Notes: generated by a model not told the origin, from the sequence alone. Numbered from the stretch's first letter, positions 33,733 through 42,596 are shown. The stretch is DNA of 64,000 bases from Kaistia defluvii (GCF_026343955.1 NZ_JAPKNI010000001.1:682001-746000), one strand, 5' to 3'. Numbers and translations are program-made.

Positions 33733-34245
33733 TTGTTTCCGATCCGATTCACGATCATGAGCGCGGCGCTGTCCACGCTCTGCCTCGCCGGCGCCAGCGC
33801 CGCAACCCCATCCAGGACCGACGACGGGACGGCGAAGCTCGCTGCGGCCGCAGCGCCGATGAGTGCCCGGGCGCTGGAGGCGCTGTATTCCGGCAAGACC
33901 TGGAAATGGAAGGATGGCGGCGGCTATTTCTCCAGCGACCGCCACCGCTTCGCCGGCTGGTCGCAGAAGGGCGATGCCTGGTCCTATGGCAAGGGCCGCT
34001 GGCAGGTGAACAATAGCGGCAAGCTCTGCATGCCGGCGGTCTGGTACTACCGGACCGGCTATTCCAACAACGTCACCTGCTTCCTGCATCGCGAAAAGGA
34101 TGGCGTGATCTACCAGAAGCCGGCGCTTGGCGGGTCCTGGTACGTGTTTCAGCACAATCCCGTCCGCCGCAGCGACGAGGTTCGCAAGCTGGTTCCCGGT
34201 GATCGGGTGAGCAAGCCGCTCGCCCGGCTCCAGGCGGGTTCCTGA
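33733..34245 (+). CDS. Secreted DUF995 protein (second copy)
   Basis: A 170-residue exported paralogue of the protein at 32015. It has the signal sequence IMSAALSTLCLAGASAA, then the DUF995 domain: ARALEALYSGKTWKWKDGGGYFSS, RFAGWSQKGDAWSYGKGRWQVNNSGKLCMPAVWYY, NVTCFLHREKDGVIYQKPALGGSWYVFQHN. The pair of Cys is at the same places as in the first copy. The TTG start at 33733 has TAGGAGAG upstream; ATG 33757 is an alternative that leaves a shorter signal peptide. The two copies are clearly divergent, so the duplication is not recent. Confidence 0.83.
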   Translation: MFPIRFTIMSAALSTLCLAGASAATPSRTDDGTAKLAAAAAPMSARALEALYSGKTWKWKDGGGYFSSDRHRFAGWSQKGDAWSYGKGRWQVNNSGKLCMPAVWYYRTGYSNNVTCFLHREKDGVIYQKPALGGSWYVFQHNPVRRSDEVRKLVPGDRVSKPLARLQAGS

Positions 34246-34283
34246 ACCCACCTGCCCTGTACGCATCCGGACAAGCAGGTCTT

Positions 34284-34318
34284 CACATCCCGGAAACGCA
34301 GGCCGTATCCGGGATGTG
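34284..34318 (+). terminator. Hairpin closing the polysaccharide operon
   Basis: A perfect 11-bp stem (CACATCCCGGA with TCCGGGATGTG) and a 13-base loop, 38 bases beyond the second DUF995 stop codon. There is no T-run. It lies before the convergent small gene at 34383-34697. Confidence 0.5.
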
Positions 34319-34382
34319 CGCGGCTGAGGAGGCCCCGTCGGAAGTCGCGCCATCGCCCGGCGCGGGACGACGCCGCGCCCGC

Positions 34383-34697
34383 TCAGAAAAAGTTGCGGCG
34401 GAAGCATCGCGATTGCTGGCCAAAACCGCTGGGCGTGCAGACATAGGGCGTGCCTCCGCGATAGGCGTCGGCGGAAATTTTCAGGATCTTGCCGGCGCGG
34501 CCCTTGTTGTAGCGAACCTCGCCGTTGACCCGATACTTGACGAGGTAGACGGAACGCACCTCGCCACCCTTCTTGCGGGCCGGTTCGGCCTGTGCGCCGC
34601 CTTGCAGCGACAAGGACAAGGCCATTCCGGTGGCGGCGATCGCCAGCCACTTCCGGCAGTTCCAACGAAGATGCTGAAGCCGTTCGAGGTGTTTCAC
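34383..34697 (-). CDS. Small secreted basic protein of unknown function
   Basis: A 104-residue protein that I do not recognise. An N-terminal signal (WLAIAATGMALSLSLQGGAQAE) follows a basic leader, then comes a Lys/Arg-rich mature part with GEVRSVYLVKYRVNGEVRYNKGRAGKILKISADAYRGGTPYVCTPSGFGQQSRCFRRNFF. Two Cys near the C-terminus could pair. The start may be 34697 or a later codon, as the leader before the signal core is long. It is convergent with the DUF995 gene and may belong functionally to the polysaccharide locus, but nothing proves it. Confidence 0.6.
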   Translation of the reverse strand: MKHLERLQHLRWNCRKWLAIAATGMALSLSLQGGAQAEPARKKGGEVRSVYLVKYRVNGEVRYNKGRAGKILKISADAYRGGTPYVCTPSGFGQQSRCFRRNFF

Positions 34698-35030
34698 AGG
34701 GTTGTCTCCAGATTGTGGATCTGGGGAATTCCTAGGGGCCGTCCGCTAAGAATCCTGCCGGGAATTGGCTCCAATTTTCATCAATACCCATCCAGGACTT
34801 CCGCAACGGCACGGGCAACGCCCCCCCCGGCGCATGGCGGCTGGCAAGCCATCGTCCGGCACGCCTCACCGCCGGCGCCAGGCCCCGCACGGTCTGCCCT
34901 CGAGCCCGAACGAAACCCGCCCCCCCCTGACTGGATGCCTCCTCCTGTGGCGAAGATCACTGAGGGCGCAGGGAGGTCATGCCTATTCTGCCCAGCTTGA
35001 AAGGAGAGCGCGGCTCTTCTAGGTTCTCAA
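34698..35030. other. Intergenic region, no gene seen
   Basis: The 333 bases between the divergent small-protein gene and the AraC gene contain no supported gene. Long C-runs (around 34820-34830 and 34918-34927) are the only unusual feature. Confidence 0.4.
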
Positions 35031-36191
35031 ATGGATTGGCAGGGTATTGCTGTGACAGCGGATGGGCACAAGGAACCTTACCCTCAGTTCGATTTTGTCG
35101 AACGCCGATTGCTGCCTCGCGTATCGATGGCCCCGCTTGGAGACAACGAGACCGAATGCGCCAATCTGGTTCCGCAGCATTTCACCACGCATACTCTCCC
35201 TCGGGCCCAGCAGTTCCAGGCGTGGCAGGACCACATCTCGCCTCTGCTTGACGTTCGCCTGCCCGAGGACGTCGTTGCCGACGACGGCTTCCTGGCGTCG
35301 CAGACATGCTGGAATCTCGGCGGAATGCTGCTCGTGCAGCAATCGACGGCGACGCATAGCTATGAGCGGTCTCCCGAAAAGGTTCGCTTCAGCCCCATCG
35401 ACCATTGGATGATAACCCTGCTGCGGGCCGGTCACACCTGGACGGCGGTGGATGGGCGAGTCGCCGAGAACAAGCCCGGCATGATCGCCATCCGCTCGCT
35501 CGGCCAGCCCTTCCGCGGCCGCGCGCTGGCAACGGAATCCGTCTCCCTCATCATTCCCATCGATCATTTCGCGGCCCATGGCGGCCTGCCGGGCGCAAGC
35601 GACCACACCGTTCTCGTCGGCCACCGCGCCAAGCTGCTGATCGAATTCGTCGCCAGCGTCGAGGAAAGCCTCAGCCGGTTGACCATCGACGATCTCGCCA
35701 GCGTGAGAACCTCCCTGATCGAGATCGTCTTCAACACCGTGTCCCATCTGGTGGGGCCGAACAGCGAGCGGGATTTCACCGCGAACACCAGCCTGATGAC
35801 GCGGGCGCGCCGGTTCATCCATGGCCACCTCCTGTCGGACGATCTGAGCCCGGAGGTTCTGAGCCGGGAATTGGCGATTTCGCGCACCCGCCTCTACGAA
35901 TTGTTCGAGAGCTTCGGCGGGGTGCAGAAATACATCCGCGAGCGGCGCCTGCTCGCCGCCCACGCCATGCTGGCGGACGGGTCCGAATACCGGAAGATCG
36001 CCGATATCGCGACAGACTTCGGCTTCGATTCCGCCGCCAATTTCAGCCGAGCCTTCACCCAGCAGTTCGGCTATAGCCCGAGCCTCGTGCGGAAGCTGCG
36101 GGCGGGCCTGGACACCCATTTGAAGACGCCTTCCAGGCTTGGGAGCGACGAAAACTTCGGCGCCTTGTTGCAAACACTCGAGCTTCGGTAA
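35031..36191 (+). CDS. AraC-family transcriptional regulator
   Basis: A 386-residue regulator, longer than typical. An N-terminal AraC-binding-like (cupin) sensor of about 230 residues (QQFQAWQDHISPLLDVRLPED, later RFSPIDHWMITLLRAGHTW) is followed by the two helix-turn-helix DNA-binding domain: SPEVLSRELAISRTRLYELFESFGGVQKYIRERRLLAAHAML, then IADIATDFGFDSAANFSRAFTQQFGYSPS, which carries the AraC signature. The start at 35031 (ATGGATTGG) has no strong ribosome site. The gene is convergent with the arylsulfatase gene and close to the whole sulfatase/outer-membrane block, which it may control. Its ligand is unknown. Confidence 0.9.
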   Translation: MDWQGIAVTADGHKEPYPQFDFVERRLLPRVSMAPLGDNETECANLVPQHFTTHTLPRAQQFQAWQDHISPLLDVRLPEDVVADDGFLASQTCWNLGGMLLVQQSTATHSYERSPEKVRFSPIDHWMITLLRAGHTWTAVDGRVAENKPGMIAIRSLGQPFRGRALATESVSLIIPIDHFAAHGGLPGASDHTVLVGHRAKLLIEFVASVEESLSRLTIDDLASVRTSLIEIVFNTVSHLVGPNSERDFTANTSLMTRARRFIHGHLLSDDLSPEVLSRELAISRTRLYELFESFGGVQKYIRERRLLAAHAMLADGSEYRKIADIATDFGFDSAANFSRAFTQQFGYSPSLVRKLRAGLDTHLKTPSRLGSDENFGALLQTLELR

Positions 36192-36261
36192 TGGCGCGGC
36201 TTCAAGCCCGCGCAAGCTCCCGGACGCGCCGAACCGAAAAAGCGGGCGCCCCCGGAAAGGC

Positions 36262-36289
36262 GCGATGCCACCCTCATGGGCGGCATCGC
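36262..36289. terminator. Hairpin between convergent AraC and arylsulfatase genes
   Basis: An 8-bp stem (GCGATGCC with GGCATCGC) and a 12-base loop, placed between two convergent stop codons (36191 and 36315). It could serve either gene. There is no T-run. Confidence 0.4.
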
Positions 36290-36314
36290 CCGCATCGCCG
36301 CCACGCGTCCCTTG

Positions 36315-38684
36315 CTAGTTGAGCAACTCCACGACGACCGCCTCGAGCTTTCCCTGGAAGGGGAAGGCGCCCGAATAGTCGGAGACGACCGGCGAGCCGG
36401 TGTCGCTGCCGACGTCCTGATTTTCAGACAGCGAGTATTTGAACGGCGTCGTCTGTTCGATCTTGCCGGATCCCGCCGGCTTTCCGTCAACCGACAGGTC
36501 GACAATGCCGCTCTTCCCCATCTCTTTCCCGCCCTCATAGGTGAAGGTCATCTTGAGATCATGTTTGCCAGCGGGCACGGTCTGGTCGCTGCGAACGACA
36601 TACTCCTTCACATCAATGAAGTTGTGCGCAACGACGAGCTTGCCATCCTTCATGTAGAAGCCCCACCCGCCGGTATTGCCGCCTTGCGTGAAGATCATGC
36701 CGTTGTTGTCATCCTGGATGTCGACCTTGGCGGACACGCTGAACGACTTGTTCTTGAGATCCGGGGCGGCCGCCTCGGGCAGGCCGGTGAAGTTGCCGGC
36801 ATAGACAAACGTCTTGCGGTCTCCGGCAAGATTGGGCTTGCCCGTAAGTTCGCCGCTGAAGCGCTCGGGGCCGCGCCAGTCGAGCGGAAGCGCGTTGTTC
36901 ACCCGCGCCTCGGCCCACCAGAGGGCGGTCAACTCGTCCAGCTTGGACGGGTCGTCCTGCGCGAGGTCTTTGCCCTGGGAGAAGTCCTTGTCCAGATTGT
37001 AGAGTTCCCACCTGGCTTTGAACGGGTCGAACGCCCCGCGCTCGGCCTGCCAGGGCTCAAACGACATGGATGCCGCCCACCAGCCATCCTTGTAGATGCC
37101 CCGATTGGCAAACATCTCGAAATACTGGCTGGTCCGCATCTCGCCCGCTCCCGCATCGGTCATGGTGTCGAGGAAGCTGCGGCCCTGGATGGGCTCCTGC
37201 GATGTGCCGTTCACGCTGCGCGGCTCGTCGATACCGGCCGCCGCGAGCAGTGTGGGCGCGATGTCGATGACGTGGGTGAACTGCGAACGGATCGCATGCT
37301 GGTCCTTGATCCTGGCGGGCCATTTCACGATCATCGGGTTGCGAACGCCGCCCAGGTGGCTGGCAACCTGCTTGGTCCACTGGAACGGCGTGTTCATCGC
37401 CCAGGCCCATGCCGCCGGGAAGTGGTTGAAGTGCTTCTCCGTCCCGATTTCGTCGATCAGCGGCAGCATCTGCTGCCAGGTCATCTGGTAGAGGTTGAAG
37501 ATGGCGTTCTCGTTCAACGTCCCGTCGAACCCGCCCTCGGCCGAGGCGCCATTGTCGCCGATGATGTAGAGGATCATCGTGTTGGAAGCGTCGGGAAGCG
37601 TGGCGACGTAGTCGAGCACGCGGCCGACCTGCTGATCGACGTGGTCGCCATAGGCGGCGAAGACCTCCATCATCCGTGAATAGAGCTCTTTCTGCTCGGC
37701 GCTTGCGCTGTCCCAGGCCGGCAGGCTCGCCGGCCGCGGCGTCAGCACCGCATCCGGCGGGATGACGCCGAGGCGTTTCTGGCGCTCGAAGGTCTGCCTG
37801 CGGTATTCGTCCCATCCCATGTCGAACTTGCCCTTGTATTTGGCGATCAGTTCCTTCGGAGCTTGGTGCGGGGCATGGGTCGCAGCCGGCGCGAGATAGA
37901 GGAACCAGGGTTTTCCCGGCTCGACCGCCTCGGTCATTTTTAGCCATTGGATCGATTTGTCGGCGAGATCGGTGCTCAGGAAGTAATTCGGGTCCTGCGG
38001 CGTGCCGACGGGCGTCTGGTTCTCGAACAGATACGGCTTGATCTGGTTGATGTCGCCGCCCATGAAGCCGTAGAAGTAGTCGAAGCCGAGACCGTTCGGC
38101 CAATGGTCAAAAGGCCCCATCGCGCTGGTCTCGTAGATCGGCGTGTTGTGGTTCTTGCCGAGCCAGGCCGTCGCGTAACCGTTCTGTCGCAGCACCTCGG
38201 CGACCGTCGCCGTGCGCTTTGGGATAATGCCGGTATAGCCGTCATAGCCGGTGGCGAGCTCGGTGATGATGCCGGTTCCCGAAGCCTGGTGGTTGCGTCC
38301 CGTCAGCAGGGCCGCCCGCGTCGGCGAACAGAGCGCGGTAGTGTGGAATCGATTGTACAGGAGCCCTTCCTTCGCCAGCCTTTCCAGGTTCAGCGACGGA
38401 ACGCCGCCACCGGTCACGGAGAACTGGCCGAAACCGACATCGTCCAGCAGGACGAGCAGGATGTTGGGCGCGCCGTCGGGCGCCTGGACGGCCTTCGGGA
38501 AGGCCGCCGGATCCGAGTCCTTGAAGGTCGTTCCGACCGAGCCCCGAAAGCGAGGTTCCGCATAGGGCAGCACCGATTGCCCGCGCGATGTATCGGCGTC
38601 GCGCGCCAACGCTGCGCCGGAATGCATCGCCACCAGCACGGACACGCCAAACAACAGAGATTTTGAGACAAACGATCCCAACAT
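36315..38684 (-). CDS. Periplasmic arylsulfatase with CSPTR formylglycine motif
   Basis: A 789-residue exported sulfatase. It has the signal sequence SLLFGVSVLVAMHSGAALA, then the sulfatase domain starting at APNILLVLLDDVGFGQFSVTGGG with the metal-binding Asp pair. The formylglycine motif is Cys119-Ser-Pro-Thr-Arg followed by AALLTGRNHQ, the standard C-x-P-x-R. Further on are LGKNHNTP, THAPHQAPKELIAKYKG and IIGDNGASAEGG with the C-terminal metal Asp/Asn. A long C-terminal beta-rich part (from about 600) is shared with large PF00884 arylsulfatases. It needs a formylglycine-generating enzyme, which is not in the window. ATG 38684 has GGGAGG upstream. It releases sulfate from aryl or sugar sulfate esters. 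Confidence 0.92.
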   Translation of the reverse strand: MLGSFVSKSLLFGVSVLVAMHSGAALARDADTSRGQSVLPYAEPRFRGSVGTTFKDSDPAAFPKAVQAPDGAPNILLVLLDDVGFGQFSVTGGGVPSLNLERLAKEGLLYNRFHTTALCSPTRAALLTGRNHQASGTGIITELATGYDGYTGIIPKRTATVAEVLRQNGYATAWLGKNHNTPIYETSAMGPFDHWPNGLGFDYFYGFMGGDINQIKPYLFENQTPVGTPQDPNYFLSTDLADKSIQWLKMTEAVEPGKPWFLYLAPAATHAPHQAPKELIAKYKGKFDMGWDEYRRQTFERQKRLGVIPPDAVLTPRPASLPAWDSASAEQKELYSRMMEVFAAYGDHVDQQVGRVLDYVATLPDASNTMILYIIGDNGASAEGGFDGTLNENAIFNLYQMTWQQMLPLIDEIGTEKHFNHFPAAWAWAMNTPFQWTKQVASHLGGVRNPMIVKWPARIKDQHAIRSQFTHVIDIAPTLLAAAGIDEPRSVNGTSQEPIQGRSFLDTMTDAGAGEMRTSQYFEMFANRGIYKDGWWAASMSFEPWQAERGAFDPFKARWELYNLDKDFSQGKDLAQDDPSKLDELTALWWAEARVNNALPLDWRGPERFSGELTGKPNLAGDRKTFVYAGNFTGLPEAAAPDLKNKSFSVSAKVDIQDDNNGMIFTQGGNTGGWGFYMKDGKLVVAHNFIDVKEYVVRSDQTVPAGKHDLKMTFTYEGGKEMGKSGIVDLSVDGKPAGSGKIEQTTPFKYSLSENQDVGSDTGSPVVSDYSGAFPFQGKLEAVVVELLN

Positions 38685-39125
38685 GGCTCTCGGCCTCCCA
38701 TGGAAACGAAGGAACACGGATCTCAGCCCATGAACCGACGGATGAGATCACGACACACGCGCCGGCCGGCCGGCCGGCGACAACGACGCGCGGGATGGCC
38801 GATCCGCCCCATGTCCGGCTGGCCACCCTGCCCGCTCGCCCTCCATCCATCGCCGCCGCACGACGCTTGACGGTCACGCCGGATGCCCCCCGCTGACAGG
38901 CATGAAGACCCGCCACGGACATGGACAGCGACAGAACCGCCGGAGCCCAGTCGATACGTCCCCGCACCAGCCCGGCGCAGGCATTGCCCATCCAGCCAAT
39001 GAATAAACTACAGAATTCAATCTATAGAACAGACTTATTATTCATCACCTTACGTTGAGTTTCGTCTGGACGCATATTGATCCAGCATGTATATTGAAGA
39101 TATTGCGGTGACGGAATGCATCACA
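38685..39125. promoter_or_regulatory. AT-rich divergent control region of the sulfatase locus
   Basis: The 441 bases between the divergent sulfatase and outer-membrane genes hold no supported gene. From about 39000 to 39110 the sequence is unusually AT-rich. It contains an 8-bp inverted repeat, ATGAATAA (38999-39006) with TTATTCAT (39038-39045), spaced by 31 bases. It is probably the promoter and operator region for the rightward genes. Confidence 0.45.
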
Positions 39126-40064
39126 ATGAAACATCCGATCACATTCGTATCAATAGTCGTGAGCCTTCTGGCGCTTTGCCCGACGGGCGGCCTGGCGACC
39201 GAGGCCGCGTTGGGGCGCTATACAGTGGGCCTGTTCGCCGTGCCGGGCGCCGGCATCGTCCCGCCCTCTCCCAACGTCTACTGGCAGAGTTCGAGCTTCG
39301 TCTATTCCGGCTCGGCGGCAGCTGGCCTCGAGATCCCGATTGGTGGAACCGCGCAATTCGGCATATCTGCCGAGGTCATCGCGACCGCCATGACGGGCCT
39401 CTGGGTGCCCGACATCAAGCTGGGTGACAATCTGACGTTTGCCATCAGCGGTACGATCCCGGCGGGCTACATGAAGGTGGATGCGGCGCTCGGCCCGCTC
39501 GGCGCATCCGACCATGTCACGGATATCGGCGACATCATGGTGGCGCCGACGATCGGCTGGAACGAGGGGGCGAACTTCATCTCGGCCGCGCTTCGGATCT
39601 ATGCCCCCACCGGAGGCTGGGAGAAGAATGCGCTGGCCAATATCGGCCTGAACTATTGGACGTTCTCGCCGACGCTCTCCTATACCCACCTGGTACCGCA
39701 GCAAGGGATCGATTTTACCGTGGTTGCGGGCCTCGACATCAATACCGAGAATACCACGACCGACTATACCAGCGGCCTGCTGGCCCATGTCGACGCGGTG
39801 CTCAGCAAGAAATTCGAGAACAATGTCGGCATCGGCATTTTCGCGTCGGCGCTGCTGCAACTGACCAAGGATCAGGGCGGCCCCCTCGTGGACCGGCTGG
39901 ACGGGTTCGAGGGCCGCTCTTTCGCGATCGGCCCTGTGCTGACCTATACCGGCGGCACCAAGGAAAAGCCGGTTAACTTCAGCGTCAACTGGGCGCCCGA
40001 ATTCGGCGTCAAGAACCGGCTCGAAGGCAACGCTGTCTATCTCAACATAGCGGGCTCGTTCTAG
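39126..40064 (+). CDS. Outer-membrane barrel-like protein, phenol_MetA_deg-type (first copy)
   Basis: A 312-residue exported protein. A signal sequence (ITFVSIVVSLLALCPTGGLATE) is followed by alternating beta-strand patterns through to the C-terminal aromatic residue (YLNIAGSF), typical of outer-membrane barrels. Segments such as LTFAISGTIPAGYMKVDAALGPLGASDHVTDIGDIMVAPTIGWNEG and LSYTHLVPQQGIDFTVVAGLDINTENTTTDYTSG match the family annotated as MetA-pathway phenol-degradation or transporter proteins. It may let a hydrophobic or aryl substrate cross the outer membrane. ATG 39126 is chosen because the signal peptide then starts correctly. Confidence 0.78.
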   Translation: MKHPITFVSIVVSLLALCPTGGLATEAALGRYTVGLFAVPGAGIVPPSPNVYWQSSSFVYSGSAAAGLEIPIGGTAQFGISAEVIATAMTGLWVPDIKLGDNLTFAISGTIPAGYMKVDAALGPLGASDHVTDIGDIMVAPTIGWNEGANFISAALRIYAPTGGWEKNALANIGLNYWTFSPTLSYTHLVPQQGIDFTVVAGLDINTENTTTDYTSGLLAHVDAVLSKKFENNVGIGIFASALLQLTKDQGGPLVDRLDGFEGRSFAIGPVLTYTGGTKEKPVNFSVNWAPEFGVKNRLEGNAVYLNIAGSF

Positions 40065-40101
40065 GACACGATATCCAGCAACCGTACGGAGACATACGGC
40101 A

Positions 40102-40893
40102 ATGCAGAACTCGCTCCGGGCAATCTTGGGTGCGACAGCAGCTCTGATCCTAGGCATGGGCGGGGCGCTCGCCGATGACGCGGAACTCGCCAAGCAGCTG
40201 GCCAACCCTGTCGCGGACCTGATCAGCGTACCCTTCCAGGGAAACTATGATTGCTGCCTGGGGCCCAGCGATGCCGGCCAGTACACGCTGAACCTGCAGC
40301 CCGTCATCCCCATCACGCTGTCCGACAATCTCAACCTGATTGTCCGCACCATCCTTCCGACCATCCAGCAGGGAGAACTGGCGCCTGGCTATGGCAGCCA
40401 TTTCGGGCTCGGCGACACCACGCAGAGCTTCTTCCTCTCCCCCGCCCTGAAAAATGGATGGGTGTTCGGCGCCGGCCCCGCTTTCCTGTGGCCGACAGCG
40501 ACGGAAAGCGAACTTGGCAGCGGCATCTGGGGCGCCGGCCCGACCGCGGTCTTGCTGAAGCAGACGGGCGGCTGGACCGTTGGCGTGCTCGCCAACCAGA
40601 TCTGGTCCTATGCCGGACCGGACAGTCGCGACGACTACAGCAAGGCTTTCATCCAGCCTTTCCTCAACTATACCTTCCCCGATACGACGTCGCTCATACT
40701 GAACACGGAGTCGACCTACGATTGGCAATCGGGCGACTGGACCGTCCCGATCAATTTCGGCGTCAGCAAGATCTTCAAGTTCGGCGACCAGCGCGTCAGT
40801 CTCGGCGCCATGGGACGCGTCTACGCCGTCGCGCCGGAAGAAGGCCCGGAATGGGGCGTGCGCCTGATCGCAACCTTCCTGTTTCCAAAATAA
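40102..40893 (+). CDS. Outer-membrane barrel-like protein (second copy)
   Basis: A 263-residue exported protein. It has the signal sequence ILGATAALILGMGGALADD, then NPVADLISVPFQGNYDCCLGPSDAGQYTLNLQPVIPITLSDNLNLIVRTILPTI, GLGDTTQSFFLSPAL, WVFGAGPAFLWPTAT and the C-terminal VRLIATFLFPK. The strand pattern and the NPVADLISVPFQ...LNLQPVIP segment are those of proteobacterial outer-membrane proteins often labelled transporter and found beside arylsulfatase genes. It lies 37 bases after the first barrel gene and 110 bases before the second sulfatase, all on the same strand. A vicinal Cys-Cys sits near residue 51. Confidence 0.8.
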   Translation: MQNSLRAILGATAALILGMGGALADDAELAKQLANPVADLISVPFQGNYDCCLGPSDAGQYTLNLQPVIPITLSDNLNLIVRTILPTIQQGELAPGYGSHFGLGDTTQSFFLSPALKNGWVFGAGPAFLWPTATESELGSGIWGAGPTAVLLKQTGGWTVGVLANQIWSYAGPDSRDDYSKAFIQPFLNYTFPDTTSLILNTESTYDWQSGDWTVPINFGVSKIFKFGDQRVSLGAMGRVYAVAPEEGPEWGVRLIATFLFPK

Positions 40894-41003
40894 CGGCACC
40901 GCCGGACGCCGAAGACAACACCATTCGCGACGATCGCCTGAAAGAAGCCCCTATCGCCACGGGATCAGTGAAGGACGTTTCTCAAAGAACAGGAGGATCC
41001 GTT

Positions 41004-42596
41004 ATGCGAGTGCCCAGACTCATCGCCTCGGCGGCTGTCGTTGGAGCGGGGCTGCTTGGCCCTGCGGCGCTTGCCTTCGCCCAGGACGCACCCGCCCCGA
41101 ACAACGCCGCCAAGCCCAACATCCTCGTCATCTTCGGAGACGACATCGGCCAGACCAACCTCTCGACCTACAGCTTCGGCCTGATGGGCTACCAGACACC
41201 GAACATCGATCGCATCGCCCAGGAAGGACTGAAGTTCACCGACTATTATGCCGAGCAGAGCTGCACGGCGGGTCGCTCGACCTTCCTCACCGGGCAGTCG
41301 ACGCTGCGAACGGGCCTTTCGAAAGTCGGGATACCCGGCGCCGATCTCGGGCTCCAGGCGTCCGACGTGACCCTGGCCTCGGCGCTCAAGGACCAGGGCT
41401 ACGCAACCGGCCAGTTCGGCAAGAACCATCTCGGCGACAAGGATGAGTTTCTGCCGACCGCCCATGGCTTCGACGAATTCTTCGGCAATCTCTATCATCT
41501 CAATGCGGAGGAAGAGCCGGAAGATCGCAACTACCCGCGCGATCCTCAGTTCAGCAAGCGGTTCGGCCCCCGCGGCGTCCTCCGCTCCTTTGCCGACGGC
41601 AGGATCGAAGACACCGGCGCCCTGACACGCAAGCGCATGGAGACCGTGGACGACGAGACGGCGGCGGCCGCCATCGACTTCATGCAGCGCCAGAACTCGG
41701 CGAAACAGCCATTCTTCACCTGGTTCAACACCACGCGGATGCATTTCCGCACCCATGTCCGCGACGAGCATCGCAGTCCCCCGGGCCTGGCGGCGCTGAC
41801 CGAATATGCCGACGGCATGATCGAGCACGACGCGCTGATCGGCACGGTACTGAAGTCGCTGGACGACATGGGCATCGCCGACAACACGATCGTGATCTAC
41901 ACGACCGACAATGGCCCGCACCAGAACTCCTGGCCGGATGCCGGTACGACGCCGTTCCGCAGCGAGAAGAACACCAATTGGGAAGGCGCCTACCGCGTAC
42001 CGGCGATGATCCGGTGGCCCGGACACATCAAGGAAGGCAGCGTCGCCAACGGCATTTTCTCGGGCCTGGACTGGTTCCCGACCCTGATGGCCGCAGCCGG
42101 CGATGCCGATATCAGCGAGCGGCTGCTCAAGGGCACGACGATCAACGGCAAGTCGTACAAGAACCATCTCGACGGCTACAACCAACTCCCCTACCTGACG
42201 GGCGAGTCCGACAAGAGCGCCCGCAATTCGTTCATCTATCTCAACGATGACGGCGAGGTGGTCGGGCTGCGGTTCGAGAACTGGAAGCTTGTCTTCGCCG
42301 AGCAGCGCAAGACCGGCACGATGGGAATCTGGGCGGAACCCTTCACCCGGCTACGCCTGCCGAAGATGTTCGACTTGCGGGCGGATCCCTACGAACGCGC
42401 CGACATCACCTCCAATACCTATTGGGACTGGATGCTTGCGCACAGCTACCTGGCGATCGCCGGACAGGCCTATGTCGCCAACTTCCTCGCGACATTCAAG
42501 GACTTCCCGCCGGCGCAGCGTCCGGCCAGCTTCTCGATCGACCAGATCCAGGATCAGCTGAACGAGTCCTTCAAGAACGTCGGAGGCGGCCAATAG
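41004..42596 (+). CDS. Periplasmic arylsulfatase with CTAGR motif
   Basis: A 530-residue exported sulfatase. It has the signal sequence LIASAAVVGAGLLGPAALAFAQ, then KPNILVIFGDDIGQTNLSTYSFGLMGY with the metal-binding Asp-Asp. The formylglycine motif is Cys87-Thr-Ala-Gly-Arg91 followed by STFLTGQSTLRTGL, a variant with Ala where Pro is usual (C-x-A-x-R). It continues with FGKNHLGDKDEFLPTAHGFDEFFG and IYTTDNGPHQNSWPD with the distal Asp-Asn. It is clearly a different subfamily from the sulfatase at 36315. AGGAGG lies upstream of ATG 41004. It probably forms an operon with the two barrel genes. Confidence 0.92.
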   Translation: MRVPRLIASAAVVGAGLLGPAALAFAQDAPAPNNAAKPNILVIFGDDIGQTNLSTYSFGLMGYQTPNIDRIAQEGLKFTDYYAEQSCTAGRSTFLTGQSTLRTGLSKVGIPGADLGLQASDVTLASALKDQGYATGQFGKNHLGDKDEFLPTAHGFDEFFGNLYHLNAEEEPEDRNYPRDPQFSKRFGPRGVLRSFADGRIEDTGALTRKRMETVDDETAAAAIDFMQRQNSAKQPFFTWFNTTRMHFRTHVRDEHRSPPGLAALTEYADGMIEHDALIGTVLKSLDDMGIADNTIVIYTTDNGPHQNSWPDAGTTPFRSEKNTNWEGAYRVPAMIRWPGHIKEGSVANGIFSGLDWFPTLMAAAGDADISERLLKGTTINGKSYKNHLDGYNQLPYLTGESDKSARNSFIYLNDDGEVVGLRFENWKLVFAEQRKTGTMGIWAEPFTRLRLPKMFDLRADPYERADITSNTYWDWMLAHSYLAIAGQAYVANFLATFKDFPPAQRPASFSIDQIQDQLNESFKNVGGGQ

